Of a stretch of 64,000 bases of DNA, positions 1 through 17,351 are shown piece after piece. A model generated the notes under the pieces. That model was not told where the DNA came from and ran no database searches. It saw only the letters and a list, made by a program, of their open reading frames with translations. The stretch is from NCBI RefSeq assembly GCF_019649055.1, contig NW_026570244.1:1331908-1395907 (forward strand), written 5' to 3'. Origin of the DNA: Paramacrobiotus metropolitanus. Taxonomy: Eukaryota > Tardigrada > Eutardigrada > Parachela > Macrobiotidae. A program made the translations under genes and the position numbers. Each line of letters starts with the position of its first letter. Positions within the stretch are counted from its first letter, which is position 1.

Positions 1-1
1 C

Positions 2-2389
2 GTCCAGGTCATCCTGACGTCCACCGCGCCGATCCTACCGGACGACAGCTCCGTCACCGACCCCGACATCGACGGTACTGAGGCCGAGGAGACCACTGCC
101 GCTACCCTTACGGACCCGGACCTAGAGCTGGAGCCGTATCCCGGACCGGATGAGGAGTTCCTCCTGTTCCCCCGTATCGCACTCTTCCTACTGCAGCCTT
201 TAGTTGAGACCATCCGCAACGTCCTGGCTCAAGAGTATGAAATGGAGACGTTGCCGCCGCCTCCGACGACTACGCCCCTCCCGGAAACGGAGCCAGTCAC
301 CGACAGCGACGGGCAGCCGGTGGACGGGGCAGAAACCGAGCCGGGCGCGATGGAGGCGACGGAGCAAGCGGTGGTCACCGTTGAACCGGAAGGGACGCCG
401 CCATTGCCCACCCTGGCGTTGTTCACCAGTAAGAAAGCGGTGACGAGCGCGGGGGTCGCTCAAAAAGGGTCCAGCGCCGGCGGAACCACTCCCGCTCGGT
501 CGACGCGGCCAACGCGACCGCCGTGGCGCATCACCGTCACCTCCAGCGCCCGACTTCCGGCTTCGCGAACGACCGCAGCGTTAAACAACCGGACGATTTC
601 CACGACGACTTTCGGAAAAACGCCGACGGCCGGTCGAGTGTCACCGGCCAGCACCTTCCGACCATCGGTACGAACGCCAACGGCCGGCCGCTCGACCGCG
701 GGTCCGCTCAAATCCACCGGCGAGACTGCCACACCCATTTTCGGTCCGAGAACAACAGCCGGTGACCCGGACAGTGTCACCGATTCGTCCGCCGAACAGA
801 CCAGCGCCAGCCCGGACGACGGTCTGGAGACGGTACCGGTGACCACGACCACGGAGCCGGACGAACCCATCGTCTACACGCCGGATCCGCGCGGACTGCA
901 CTCCGGCGCCTGCCTAACGCAGATGGAGGCTTGGAGCCGCCAGCAGCCGGCCTTCGCGGAGGCCCTGACGCAGTACCACAACGCGTGTCGTTGGCACTCG
1001 GACCTCAACGAGACCTGCAACGCCGCCGACTGCCTGGACGGGGAGGTGCGGATGCAGCGCTGGATGGGCCGCTGGATGGCGCTGTGCCGCAATCTGTCCT
1101 GCGAGGGTAATCCGCACTGCGAGCAGCTGCTGCAGATGCTGAACCCCGGTTGTGTCCACGTGGCCGCCTTCCTCGAGGAGATGGACACCGGTCAGTCGGC
1201 GTATAGTCGGCCCAGTGACCTTTTAACGCATATTCGGTAATTAGCCCGTTGACCTTTAATAATACCGCTGTGTGTTTAGAGTTGACGATCACGTGCCGCG
1301 ACATCCGGCGCAACATCGTGCTGCAGGTGCCGCGCGGCCACCACCGACGCGTGCACCTCTCGGAGACCTGCTCGCAGTTGTGCACGTGCGATGTGCAGTC
1401 GACCGGCGCCAACCGCAACCAGCGCGACCAGATGACCTGCTACAATCTGCCTTGTGTCGAGTCCAAGGACTGCCTTAGCGACTACGCCAGTAAGTACACC
1501 GGCCTTTTCTTTTAAACGACCTCCGCGTTTCATTCTCCCGCTAAATTATATTGCAGCGTACCCTCCCGGCTCGCCGGCTTATCGTGCCTTCCAGGGCGCC
1601 TGCGTCTGCTACGCCTCGCGACTACACTGCATTCGCCCGTACAACTACACTGTCGGCAAAGGTAACTTCATGCTGTATTACTTGCTGCTCCTGTCTCGAA
1701 GTGGGCGTTAATTGCAGGGGCGTGGCTGTTCATGGGATACAGTGCCTTGGAGGAGAGCCTCATGCTACCCTACACCAACGTCTCCCTAAAAACCCACCTA
1801 CTGGATCACGTCAAGAAGTTGCCCTATCCGCAGCGACGCACGGTAAATTAAACGCAGCTTCTCCGGAAGTCGTGACCCGTAACGGCACAATGATGTCAAA
1901 TATAAATGGTGTTGGTTGCTTTTATAGGACACGTGCCTGTTCAGTCAGGTGCCCAGCGATCCAGACTACATCGTGCTCAAGGCCGACCTCTTCGAGTGGG
2001 ACAACTCCAGCGAGAACGGCGGGGTCGCCTCACCCGGCACTCTCGCCAACGAGGTCAATCCAGAATAATTTCACCAATAACCAGTGCATTTTATGCAATA
2101 GTGTTGTGTAATTATGCAGGCTGCCTGCGACAAGTTCTTCAACTGGCTGGCCAACCAAATCAGCGAGCGCCGGCCGGCCGTCCGACAGGACCTGCTGCTG
2201 GCGCTGGTCAAGCTGGCCGAGGCGGAAATAGCGCCGCACACCGCTCCTAACGCCGCCGGCAGCTGGCGGCGGCCGGTGCGCGTCGGCCACCCGCGGGGGG
2301 CTCTTCAGGCCTGGCTGCTGCATCTCCCAGTGGCCTTGGCGCTGACCTTTCCACTCCTTCACTACCGACACACGTGCTCCCTTCTCTGA
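2..2389 (+). CDS. GDNF-family-receptor-alpha-like GPI-anchored protein (5' partial)
   Basis: The open frame enters from the left edge, so the start codon lies outside the window. Six exons join in phase: 2-1190, 1280-1489, 1557-1661, 1718-1842, 1928-2053, 2120-2389. The first exon encodes an acidic, then Thr/Pro/Ser-rich mucin-like stretch of about 290 residues. It is followed by a cysteine-rich module with regularly spaced Cys (region 895-1190) and a second one across exons 2-3 (CTCD, CVCY), as in GDNF/GAS1-type repeats of GFR-alpha receptors. Exon 6 ends with a hydrophobic tail (AWLLHLPVALALTFPLL) right at the stop, as expected of a GPI-attachment signal. Role by family: cell-surface co-receptor for TGF-beta-like ligands. 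The GFR assignment rests on cysteine pattern, tail and architecture, not on alignment; another cysteine-rich GPI protein is possible. Confidence 0.55.
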
Positions 2390-4167
2390 TACGCAGTGGC
2401 GGGACTTCCGGTCCCCGGGTACTCCCGACGCCTGGGCTGGGCCTCCCCGTTCGGCCCGTTCCCCGTGCGCGGTGCCCAGTAGTCCTGCGATCGCGTTTCC
2501 GGAGCCGGATGGCCCAGATTCTCGGCGATGAGAAAACAGCGTTGATTATCTGAACAGTCGTTGATGGAGTTGCGCTGCCGCTGGTGCCTTGCGCTTTCAA
2601 CTGATCGGTAAAGTGCACCGTGACCTTTACCTGCCTGACCTGCTGTCTCTTTTTTCCCACTGCCTCGTAAATGAATTATCCTGAATCTCCTGTTTCAGTT
2701 TATATTGAAATGTTTATATTGCTCTGCCCAGTGATAGCTCGTCTGCATATATATATGCCGGATCGAATTGGCTTTAGACTGTGAGCGGTGTTGATCAGCG
2801 GTTGAATTTCTTTCCTGTGCACCGTAGATGCGCTATAACATGATTATGATAGAACATTCAGATGAAGAACGGTTTGTAAATGTCCGTAATTATGCTGACG
2901 CCGATGCTAATAACGTCATAATTATTATGATTCCGTACAATTCCGGAGAACATTCACCGGCACCCGCAAACGGTTGGTATGGCACGGTGAGCCGTGAACG
3001 TTGCTAACCTCAGTAAGAGCGTGACTGCCAAGTGCCCACTGGCTGACTCGATTCGGGCTTGAGTGTACAAACTGCCCAACATATGCCAGATCTCCACGTT
3101 TAATGAAGTCTGATATGAAATATGAACAGATTTAGTTAACGATACAGCGGACTGTCAACTGTCACGTCTACGCTTGACCTTTACCTAATTCCATTTCAGA
3201 ACAAGCCTTTTCAGACTGTAGTCGACCGGATTGCAGTGCATCGAGTTAATCTTCGTAAAATCAGTTAGTTCACTCATAAGCCTCAGTGATCCACACCGAA
3301 GCAGATGCCGGTGGCCGGAAAGAAGCTGATATATCTGCGCACCAATCGTGTCCTTCTAAATCATAACATGCAGCATCGACCGCTAACTACATTATACTTA
3401 TTATCTATATACTATATGTATATGTACAAGTATACATGCATATTATATCTATATCTATATGTGTACATGAATATGTATACATGTATACATAATACATGTA
3501 TACATGTATATTATTATTCAGGCACTTAACACAAGTACACAACTACGACATACTGCCTGAATACAGGATTGTTTTAGGTACATGGTTAGTAGTACTTAGC
3601 ACTTGCTAGTGCTAATCGTAAGAATGTTATCTTGTCAGTACAGTCGTCGAAGACAATGATTTTTCCGCAATGGCATGTTTGTATGTCAATGGATTGTTGG
3701 ATTAGTGACTGCAAATATTGGATCTAATAATACTGGTACTGTCTATGGTCATAACAAATTTAATGCGTATACGACCACGTCAGTATGCAGTGCGTACCTG
3801 CGGCTGTACCGGCACATACATACACGTGCTGCATAGTTTCATGTGCAGTATAATTATTATGTCGGCCATAATTGAATATCGTTGATGCGCCAACGAATGT
3901 CAGCTGACTTGCAGCTGCTGCATGTCGTTGACAAGCAAATGAAGCAGTAGGCCCGGTTATAGTCCACGCCGATAACATATAATCTGCCTGCCAGTTTCGT
4001 AGGTTTCTTAGGTTTCTTAATGCATCTGTAGTGTCACTGTCAACGCACCCTACATCCGCGGCAGTCTTCTTGATGAAATTGACAAATAAATAATCCATTC
4101 ACTGCGCCCATTAACAGGCATTCTCTTATTACCTTGCCCGATTATATAATCGGCAGTCGTGCGTGCA
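2390..4167. other. intergenic spacer, receptor gene to P450
   Basis: No coding exon is supported here. The first few hundred bases are GC-rich and probably include the receptor 3' UTR; the remainder is AT-rich. It includes a short TA run near 2747-2757 and a TATAC/TATG microsatellite (separate entry). Confidence 0.6.
3405..3522. repeat. degenerate TATA/TACATG microsatellite
   Basis: About 115 bp built almost wholly from TATATC, TATATG and TACATG words, including several perfect copies of TACATGTATA. The small open frame across it is a by-product of the repeat. Confidence 0.85.
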
Positions 4168-6104
4168 ATGTTGACGACGGTCAGTGTGTTGGTGGGGAGC
4201 GCGGCCTTCCTGGCGGCGGTGCTGTACTTCTTGCAGCGCTGGAGCAGCTCGGCGCCACGGCGGCCGCCCGCGGGCGGAGTGCTACCGCCGCAACCACCGG
4301 GCTGGCCGCTGCTCGGCAACCTGACGCTGATGCTCAGCCGCCAACGCCACCGCCTCATCCAGGCGGCCGGCAGCCAACTGGGCGGCTGCATGACCCTCAA
4401 AGTCGGACCCAGGTAACCACGTACGAACCCTAAACTGCTAGCATTATGGGGCAAGGCGTCAGTTCGGCAGCGCACTTGTGGGTGGTTGCCATGGCGACTT
4501 TGTACTATACTGGAATAATTTGCTTAAAATATTGCTGCATGTATAATGATAGGCGCTCGGTGTGGATTACATCGTACGAGTACTTCCGGGAGGCCGTCAT
4601 CAACCACGCCTGGGAGTTTGCCGGACGCCCAGCGGAAATGGCCGATCCGGAAATTAGTAACGAACTCGGTACGTCAGGCCGGCTGGTTTACTGGTAATAA
4701 CGCTGAACTGACAAATTGCCGGTTAGGATGTGATGCTAAGTGACTAACCCGTGGTTCGGCAGGCATCGCGGCCAGCGGCGTCAGCGAGCCGGAGCGGGAG
4801 ATCCGCAAGTTCACGCTGATCAGTCTGCGCAGCTTCGGCTTCGGCAAGTCCAGCATGCAGGAGACGATGCTGCGCGAGGCCGACGAGCTGGTCAGCGCCT
4901 TCCGCCGCCACTGCTCCACCGCCTCTGAGGGGCGGTTGTCCCAGCCCCGCCCCTTCAACCCCCGCAGTCCGCTGGCCAACGCCGCCGCCAACGTCATCTG
5001 CTCGGTGCTGATGGGCAACAACTTCCAGCAGGGCGACACCGACTTCCGCGTCCTCAGCGACGACTTGACGGAGGCCATCAAAAAGGTCATGCTCACCCAG
5101 CAGGCTCGCTCCTTTCCCCTCCTGCGCCTCTTTGTCAATCGCGGCATCAAGACCGCCAACGACACCTTCCGGCGCACACACGCCTTCTTGAAATCCATCG
5201 TTGCGGACCACGTCGAGCAGCACCAGCCGGGAATGCCGCGCGACTTCGTGGACGACTGGTTCGACAAGGCGGCCGACGAGGCGGCGAAGGCCGGTGATAA
5301 ACCGCAAGGGAAACCGGTGTTCCGTGCTGAACACTTGCCGACGGTGCTGATGGATCTCTTTATCGGCGGTTTCGAGACGACCACGACGACCTTCCAGTGG
5401 TATTAATTGCGGGCGGAACAGCTTTCCCACGGTCAGGTTATACTGTGACCTTTCTCTCTCTTTTATAATTAGGATCTTCCTGATGTTGCTGCACAACCCG
5501 GACGCACAGACCAAGATCCACGAGGAAATGGAGCGCGTTCTGGGGTCCCGTTCGTCCACTTCCGGTCAGCAGGTGACGTTGGAGCAGCGCGACGCGCTGG
5601 TGTACACGGAGGCGGTCATTCTGGAGACGCTGCGCAAGTACCCGCTCATCCCCTTCGCCATACCGCACCTGTGCACGCAGACCACCAAGCTGGGCGACTA
5701 CACCATTCCCCAAGGTAGGTGCTTACTTTCGGTGACCTTCGGGTCAACCTTTTCACTAACGGGCGTTTATTATTGCTTGAACAGGGACGCAGGTGATGCT
5801 GCACCTGTTCTCCATCCACCACGACCCGGCGCTCTTCCCCGAGCCGGAGCGCTTCCTGCCCGAGCGCTTCCTCGGGGCGGACGGCCGCCTGTCCGTCCCG
5901 GAGCAGTTCGTGCCCTTCTCGGCGGGCCGGCGCTCCTGCATCGGGGAGCAGTTGGCGCGCAAGGAGCTCTTCCTCTTCTTCGCCAACATTATGCTCAACT
6001 TCTCCATCCTCCCTGCCGCGGAAGGGCAACTGCCGTCGCTCAACGAGAACGACGGCATCGTCATGTACCCCGATCCCTACGAAATCATCCTGCAGGAGCG
6101 CTGA
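4168..6104 (+). CDS. cytochrome P450, CYP2-clan-like, complete
   Basis: Five exons (4168-4412, 4553-4668, 4763-5399, 5473-5714, 5785-6104) join in phase to 519 codons, the usual size of a microsomal P450. The first ATG after an in-frame GTG at 4159 is taken as start because it opens directly into a hydrophobic membrane anchor (residues about 4-23), followed by a proline-rich hinge (PPQPPGWPLLGN). Further landmarks are a CYP2-type FAGRP after the second exon start, an I-helix oxygen-activation region FIGGFETTTTTFQW, the K-helix ETLR (ExxR) and the haem-binding loop FSAGRRSCIG, whose Cys is the axial thiolate ligand. Expected role: NADPH-P450-reductase-dependent mono-oxygenation of a lipophilic substrate in the endoplasmic reticulum; the substrate cannot be told. 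The I-helix has GGFETT where AGxET/DT is more common. No disruption was seen. Confidence 0.93.
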
Positions 6105-6480
6105 GCACTGAACAGTACCGGTCTCGCATCCAAGATTTTGCAAAATATGTTGTTTGTACAACGTGCAGTATAATACGTATTATGTTCTGCTAAAAGCAGT
6201 AGCAATAATGCCGCTTTCGACAGGCAGTAGAACGGGTGGACTGGTCGGCTGGTTAGCGGACGGCCGGCATGTCACATGACCAGTCGGTAAAGCCTGCATT
6301 ATACCTGGTTTATTTGAATTAACAGAACAGTTACCAAAAACAACTCAGTGTCATTATTTTTCCGCTACCGGTAACTGTTTCACACAACTCCTCACAGCGA
6401 AGGGACTAGGCTCGTCCTTCCACTCCATGACCTCGCGCTCCTCTCTTGCAACGGAATCAGCTGACACACGTGCAGATACA

Positions 6481-6509
6481 TGTGCGCCGGTACTCAGTAC
6501 CGGCGCACA
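6481..6509. repeat. perfect 14-bp palindrome with 1-nt spacer
   Basis: TGTGCGCCGGTACT is followed by one C and then its exact reverse complement. It is GC-rich enough to form a stable hairpin or cruciform. It lies about 380 bp downstream of the P450 stop, so it could mark the transcript 3' end, but nothing else supports that. Confidence 0.9.
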
Positions 6510-6889
6510 GGTTGTGCCGGTTGCGGATCTTGTACAGCCACAGCTGTGCTTCCTGGTGCTGCGGTTATACCCGGCCGTTGGTACAGAACCGGTGTTACCC
6601 GTTCCCGGTTACCGGTGATGGTTTGGAAGTCTGCATTGTTGCCGTTCATCAGCTTCTTCTGCTCGCGCTGCCGTACGATGCTTTAGCTGCACAGTAGTAT
6701 TATACGAGTATGGTATGTATGGCTGGATGAAAGCGCATTGAATTGAAGGGTAATGCGCTGGGAATCGGCCATGTCCGGAATTGACGCGCTGGATCTTTTG
6801 GTAGAAAAACATGAATGTTGTGTTGTGTGTGGCTTGTGGGAGCTCTCAGGGTGTTTACACTTTACATTCACTTCCCGTTAACCAGAAAT

Positions 6890-7010
6890 AGTCTTTTTCT
6901 ACACCGAAATGCGTTGAAACTTTGTGGAGTTTTCGGACAGCCATAACCTCCGGAAACGGATGTTGTCCGCATAAACGGTTTTCACGTTAATTTTGTTACA
7001 TATTTTATGG
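6890..7010. repeat. diverged arm of the foldback repeat family
   Basis: The stretch with CAGCCATAAC, a C/T-CCGGA-like word, ATGTTG and AAACGGTTTTCACG in order parallels arms of the foldback elements at about 27310-27900 and 62885-63575. Only one arm is recognisable. Confidence 0.55.
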
Positions 7011-7929
7011 CATAGCATTCAGTAACAAAAGGTCACGGCACGGCTACACCGACCGGTCGACTGTGCTTCTATTTTTGTGATGTGGAACTGGTACGCATTA
7101 GCGGTAACCAAAGGAATGACAATGCGAGCTAGGGAATTGTTGTGGAGAAAGTACACACAAAGTACTAACGCGCTATGCGTAGTTTGCGCGTATTACGTAC
7201 GTGTTATGACGTACGTGTTGTCTGTTCCGTTACGTACGACGTGCTGTTCTTATCTAACGCATTTGGATCGCTAATTGCATCCACGATTCTGGTTTAACTA
7301 ATCAGTCTGAAGTTTCTGACTTCAACTAAATCTGTGAGCTTGTTTCTAGCTGAAAGGTCGTGTGACTCTAGGTTAGAAGGAAGTTCATATCTCGTTCTGT
7401 TCTGTTCTGTTTGCTTGTTCGTTCGGTTTGGTGATTAAACATTTGGGAAGTTCCTGAGTGTTTCGGTTTCGGTAACTTTCGTTAGGCACAGCAATCCGCT
7501 CGTACCTAGCGGAAGTAGGCAGTAGCACCACTTACGGAGTCCAGAGCATATTCCCACTCTACCAATTGAGTAGGTTTGGTCATCTAGTGCGGTTGTCGCG
7601 GTGCGACTTCCGCATATAGCATGTCAGTACAGACTGAAGTACAAAATATGTAACAAGGGTACTGATGGAAGTGAAGTAAAGAACAGCAGTATACAAATAC
7701 AAGAAACAGCCTCGGCTACGCCTCCGCATTTCTTGTGATCCACGGCCACCTTACTTGATTTCGATTGAATATTTACTTAATAGTATCACATCTATATTTC
7801 GTCGTAATATGATCGGTACATCGCAATAGCGCGAAAAAACCGGATTTATGTAATAATTACAGATTCTCTCAGATCAGTATTAAATCTCTCCACTTGATCC
7901 ATGATTCTCTGAACCCCAACCTGATGCTT

Positions 7930-8610
7930 CTCAGTACCGGTATCTCGGTCACCCGCTCACCTAATGAGCCCTGCCCACTAGAAAGGAGTGATAGCTCGGT
8001 AACTGTCTCACTTAGTGGGTGGGCTCTGTGCACAAAACAGTAGTGGTAGCTCGGTCACTCGTTCACCTGGCGGACTGTCTGCACTGGGCTATTGTGGTAG
8101 GGCGGGCAATCGTTACACTGGACAGCAGCGTTAGGTCGGTCACTTTTTCACCTAACGGGCTGTGTGCATTGGACAGTAGTGGTGGATCGGCCACTTGTTC
8201 ACCTAGCGGGCTCCGTATACTGGGAAGCAGCGTCAGCTTGGTCTTAGAAGCTAGCTAGCGTTAGCGTTAGCTTAGAAGAAACAGATGCGGCTTCGCCTCC
8301 GCGTTTCTTGTAATCCAGGGCCGGAATCAATGAACAGCTCGGTTACACATTCACGTAAAGTTTTGAGCACTAGATAGTGGTGGTAGCTCGGTCACTCACT
8401 ATGTCATTTATCGATTTTGCTCACTGGACAGCAATGGTATAGCTCGGTAATTCACGCACTCAAAATTAGCGATTTTGCTCATTAGATGGCAGTGGTAGCT
8501 CGGTATCTCACATTCAGTTAGCGATTTTGCTCACTGGACAGTAGTGGTAGGTCGGTAATTCACTCACTCAATTAGCGATTTTGCTCACTGGACAGAAGTG
8601 GTAACTTAAT
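7930..8610. repeat. degenerate minisatellite, unit about 60 bp
   Basis: Roughly ten irregular copies of a unit containing a GGTAGCTCGGTCACTC-like core, a TTCACCTAGCGG or TTAGCGATTTTGCTC segment and CACTGGACAGTAGTGG. Two subtypes follow one another: CTAGCGGGCT-type before about 8240 and AGCGATTTTGCTC-type after about 8400. It does not maintain an open frame. Confidence 0.8.
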
Positions 8611-9847
8611 TTTATGGTTGGTGTTGTACGAAAATAAGTTCAATTTATTCCGTTTAATTTGCCTATTAATAATTGATGTGGGGTATTGTATCCAGGCAAA
8701 CGTTTTCAAAGTTTAAAGGTCACCTTGAAACTGGGTTGGATCGTTTGCGGCATCGTGCCGGCACGATTCTGATGGGACGTATTCAGAAATAAAAGTCATG
8801 TGACGCAGTTCTGGACCACGGCCGATCTAACTGTGGTATCAGATTTTTTCAAAAGGTTTTGGTAAGACAGATCTCCAGACTGTGGGGAGGCCGCGCGTAA
8901 TATTGATCATTTTCTTAATACAGGCAAACGCAACAGATCGGCTGACTCACAATCAGTCTGGCTTAGATAGTACGAGTGGGCATATCGCCTTAATAAATCA
9001 GCAGCTACTCTGTATATCTTAAAAATGAAACACTTACGATACGATTAACTATCTACGGTGTATAATTACGATTAATTATCTACGGTATATAGAAATCATT
9101 ATGTGACAATGTACACAAATTAGGCGGCTACACACTGGCACAGTGTGATAACGCAATGTAATCAGCAAGTGAAAGTTTTCGCGCATGTACACGATGTTGG
9201 TGCCGTGTACCGGGTCACTTCCTTTAAGCGGAAGCATCCGATTTTCGAACTGGACAGAAAGCTCTACACAGAATCGTTCACTTGGTAGCCTAACCAGCGT
9301 TTCTGTACGGTTACTGCTACCGGCGGTGCGCTGTTAAGCGCGTCACCTTGGTGTTACTTAATAGTCCCCATAAATACATGTATCAATGGGTTAGTTGATA
9401 CTAAAGCTACTCTAACGGGTAACCTTTACATGTTTTTAGTAGCGTTGTTTCGTCCTGACAAAAAATTATATCGCTAGTACTGCTACCTTCCAAGCATATC
9501 TCGATTTTTTTTGTTGAAGGTTTATATTAATGTTGCCTTACAGAGCAAACTGCCAGACGGACCGGTCTCATCATTCCTTCACAAAGTTTTCTTATTCAAC
9601 TTACCGGGTGCAGTTCTTCTACCATGCAGGACATAAATATTTCGCATTGGACAAATAATTTAACAAGAAGAAAATAGCAAGAAACCAGTAGATGTGTAAA
9701 GGGAAAAAAGGAGGAAAGCCGGATGCTTGAGCATTAGCCGCCGGGGTCGCGGGATGCGGATGCCGGTGGCCGGAAAGAGAGAGAGGTAATACTGCCGATG
9801 CGGCGGGTGCCGGCCGGATGCCGGTGGTTCGTGGTGACCGGTACGGT

Positions 9848-10794
9848 TCAAAAGTCCCGGTCAAATAAACCTGCAATAAATATTTACAAGTAGGCATTTC
9901 CAGACGCCGGCAGACTAATAAGCCGACGGAACGACCGGAAATCGGCAATTTTATCCAGATGAAGCGTTTCTGACCCGGCTTACCGAACGACACACGGAGG
10001 CAGAAAGAGAGGTAGGATTTGTAATTAGGGAAGAAGGCGGAGGCAGAAAAGAGGAGACGCAATATAAAGACAAGCACAAGAGCCAGCAGCGGAAGTGGAC
10101 CTAGAAGAACAACCACTCTGAGCGACATGGGACGGTTACACTGCACTGACCTGGGATGATGGGTCCCGGCGCGAAAAAGGGATTCAGCCCACCGATGTCG
10201 TCCGGCGGGAAGATGGCCGGCGGCGGCGGCGCCAGTCCCGCGCCGAACGGATCTGGCTCCAGCGCCCCGATCCCTCCGCCGCCGCCTCCGCCGCCGCCCA
10301 GGCCGCCACTGGCTCCGCCTCCGGAAGTCCCTGTCGAGGAGATATGTTAGCATTTAACACGGGTGAACTAGCGCAGTTAACGCACCGGTGAGTGAGGAAA
10401 AGAGAAGGAACATGGCCATGCCCCGCAGCACCGCGCGGTCGGCCATGACCTTTGCGTAGTACTGGGCGTTGTAGTCGACGGGGTAACGCACCGGCAGCCA
10501 GAACTGCCGCCCGCGCCGATCGTACCGTTCCTCGCTGGAATGGGCGTATTTGCCGTTCCATCCCGCGCGGCGTTTACCGCGACCGACAACACCGCTTAAC
10601 TGACTACGAATGACAAAATGCCGGCGACCAGCCGCCGCTGTTATAGGCCGTCCATTTAGCGGGTCGTCCCTTTTCCGGTTCATCCTCGGTTTAATTTCGA
10701 TCGCATCAGCATTACTGACGGCCGCTGATGCCGTAGCCGGCACGGCCATTAGGACGACGGCCAGTGCAAGGAGTTGCAGAAAGCAGCGCGACAT
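9848..10794 (-). CDS. unrecognised secreted/membrane protein
   Basis: Four exons on the minus strand (10386-10794, 10151-10330, 9984-10100, 9848-9870) share phase 1 at every junction and give 242 codons; the first two introns are only 55 and 50 bp. The start ATG at 10794 opens into a clear signal peptide (LLALAVVLMAVPATASA). A basic segment follows with a tyrosine-rich patch (YPVDYNAQYYAKV), a hydrophobic stretch (MAMFLLFSSL), a Gly-rich then Pro-rich low-complexity region in exon 2, and a strongly hydrophobic likely membrane segment in exon 3 (PLPLLALVLVFILRLLF). No family was recognised. The first two exons are well supported by splice sites and composition; the last two are weaker, and read-through to a stop just after exon 1 would give a 146-residue alternative. 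Confidence 0.5.
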
Positions 10795-12143
10795 AACCAG
10801 GGATACAGCGGTGCATGTATATATGCCGGCGTCATGTAGCGCTCATGGGCGGAAATCCTATCAACATCCTATCCGCTCTCCTCGATCATCCACTGTACAG
10901 TGCCACCATGCAGCTTCCCCAGCGTACAATCACAATGGATAAGGACAGATTATCTATATGTAGACGTCAAAGGTCACGCTACATCGCGACGCTAGACCAG
11001 CTTTCGTACTGTAAACATATACAGCAAATGAACGCTCCTGACAATGGGAACATATAATTAACTAGATCATGGAAACAATATGCTGTTCAGTGCCGACAAT
11101 GTGGTATCTATCGCTTGCCGCTGCAACGGCCAGTGAGATGAAATCATCAACTTAGCGGAAAAGTAGCGAAACACGATCCGGCCGGCTTAATTTGCGGCTT
11201 CCCTCAGCACGCTGTCCATCGACATTCGACACAGTGACCAGCGTGTAGCCGTGCCGGTAAGATTGCACAAGCACGCTGGCCGACAGCGTCCACTGTTGAC
11301 TGTGATGAACACGGCGTGATACTGTTTGTAATTGTCTGTTTACTGGCGCCGATGCTCTGTTGATCCCCGGGTCCGTCGCGTGGCCGGTGTATAATCAACA
11401 ATCACAAATAACTGTACACTGTACAGTATCTGCCGTGCCACCGCGTTAAACAGTCATTTCTACTGACAGTGAGCTGTATCGGCAGATGTTTACATCAGCA
11501 CGTACAGGTACGGTGCATCGTTAACCACTTACTACTGTGATTGCGTCGGCCGGATGAATTGCTTCGAACGTCCCGGCGCACGGCGGGCCATGACCTTGTG
11601 TGACCCCCTCGACGACCAGTACCGAATAATGGGCACGGGTGCGTGTGCCGCACCGAGCGCTGCATCAGAGACTTCGTAATCCATCACCATACTTGTATTA
11701 CTGTACGTCCTGGCATATTCGGATTTCCATGCATTACGCAGCGTGGGAAACGCTCATCGTAATACATACACAACACTGACTATCGCGCCACGGTGTTCGG
11801 GTGTTTGGGTGTTTTCTCCACTACAGCGACAAATTAGAATTTGTTTTATCCGGAACTTTCAGCACCTAAAGTGCGCATTAGCAAGCCGCACAATCTGCTC
11901 ACGGGTCAGAGTCCAGACAAAAAAGGCGATGAGTAAGACAAATAAAAAAACCACCATCCATCACATCGGCCACTGACCAACACACCAATCAATGCAATCA
12001 CCATTCATACCCACGTGCGTTAATGTCACAAGACCAAAACACAAGAAACCAGTCATAATTATTTCTAGGGAATAAATACTTGTCAGGCCATTGAATTAGA
12101 CAGCTCTATCCAAACTTCCGGTCCCGCTGCATATTCCCCGCGC
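10795..12143. other. intergenic spacer upstream of LETM1-A 3' end
   Basis: Nothing with coding character was found. It lies between the 5' side of the unrecognised minus-strand gene and the 3' end of the convergent-side LETM1-A gene; the part next to 12144 should hold the LETM1 3' UTR. Confidence 0.55.

Positions 12144-17351
<5,208 letters not shown>

Larger units (their letters stand above)
6105..9847. other. long gene-poor spacer
   Basis: No exon could be supported on either strand. It contains a perfect palindrome (6481-6509), a diverged piece of the foldback repeat (about 6890-7010), a pair of similar hairpin words (near 7703-7742 and 8275-8322; AAGAAAC...GCGG facing CCGC...TTTCTT) and a degenerate minisatellite. 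The rest is AT-rich and featureless to me. Confidence 0.6.

Noticed and set aside
3305-3529. 74-codon Tyr/Met-rich open frame
   Set aside because: It is translation of a TATA/TACATG microsatellite.
4674-5559. Two long minus-strand open frames over the P450 exons
   Set aside because: They mirror the high-GC P450 exon 3 and carry no recognisable protein, while the plus strand has every P450 signature.
7930-8610. CRISPR-like array of short repeats
   Set aside because: Units are degenerate, lack conserved repeat/unique spacer alternation, and the genome is clearly animal.
9619-10353. 244-codon minus-strand frame
   Set aside because: It crosses intron-like sequence; the arginine-rich part is the wrong frame of a Gly-rich exon. 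The spliced four-exon model explains the hydrophobic part better.
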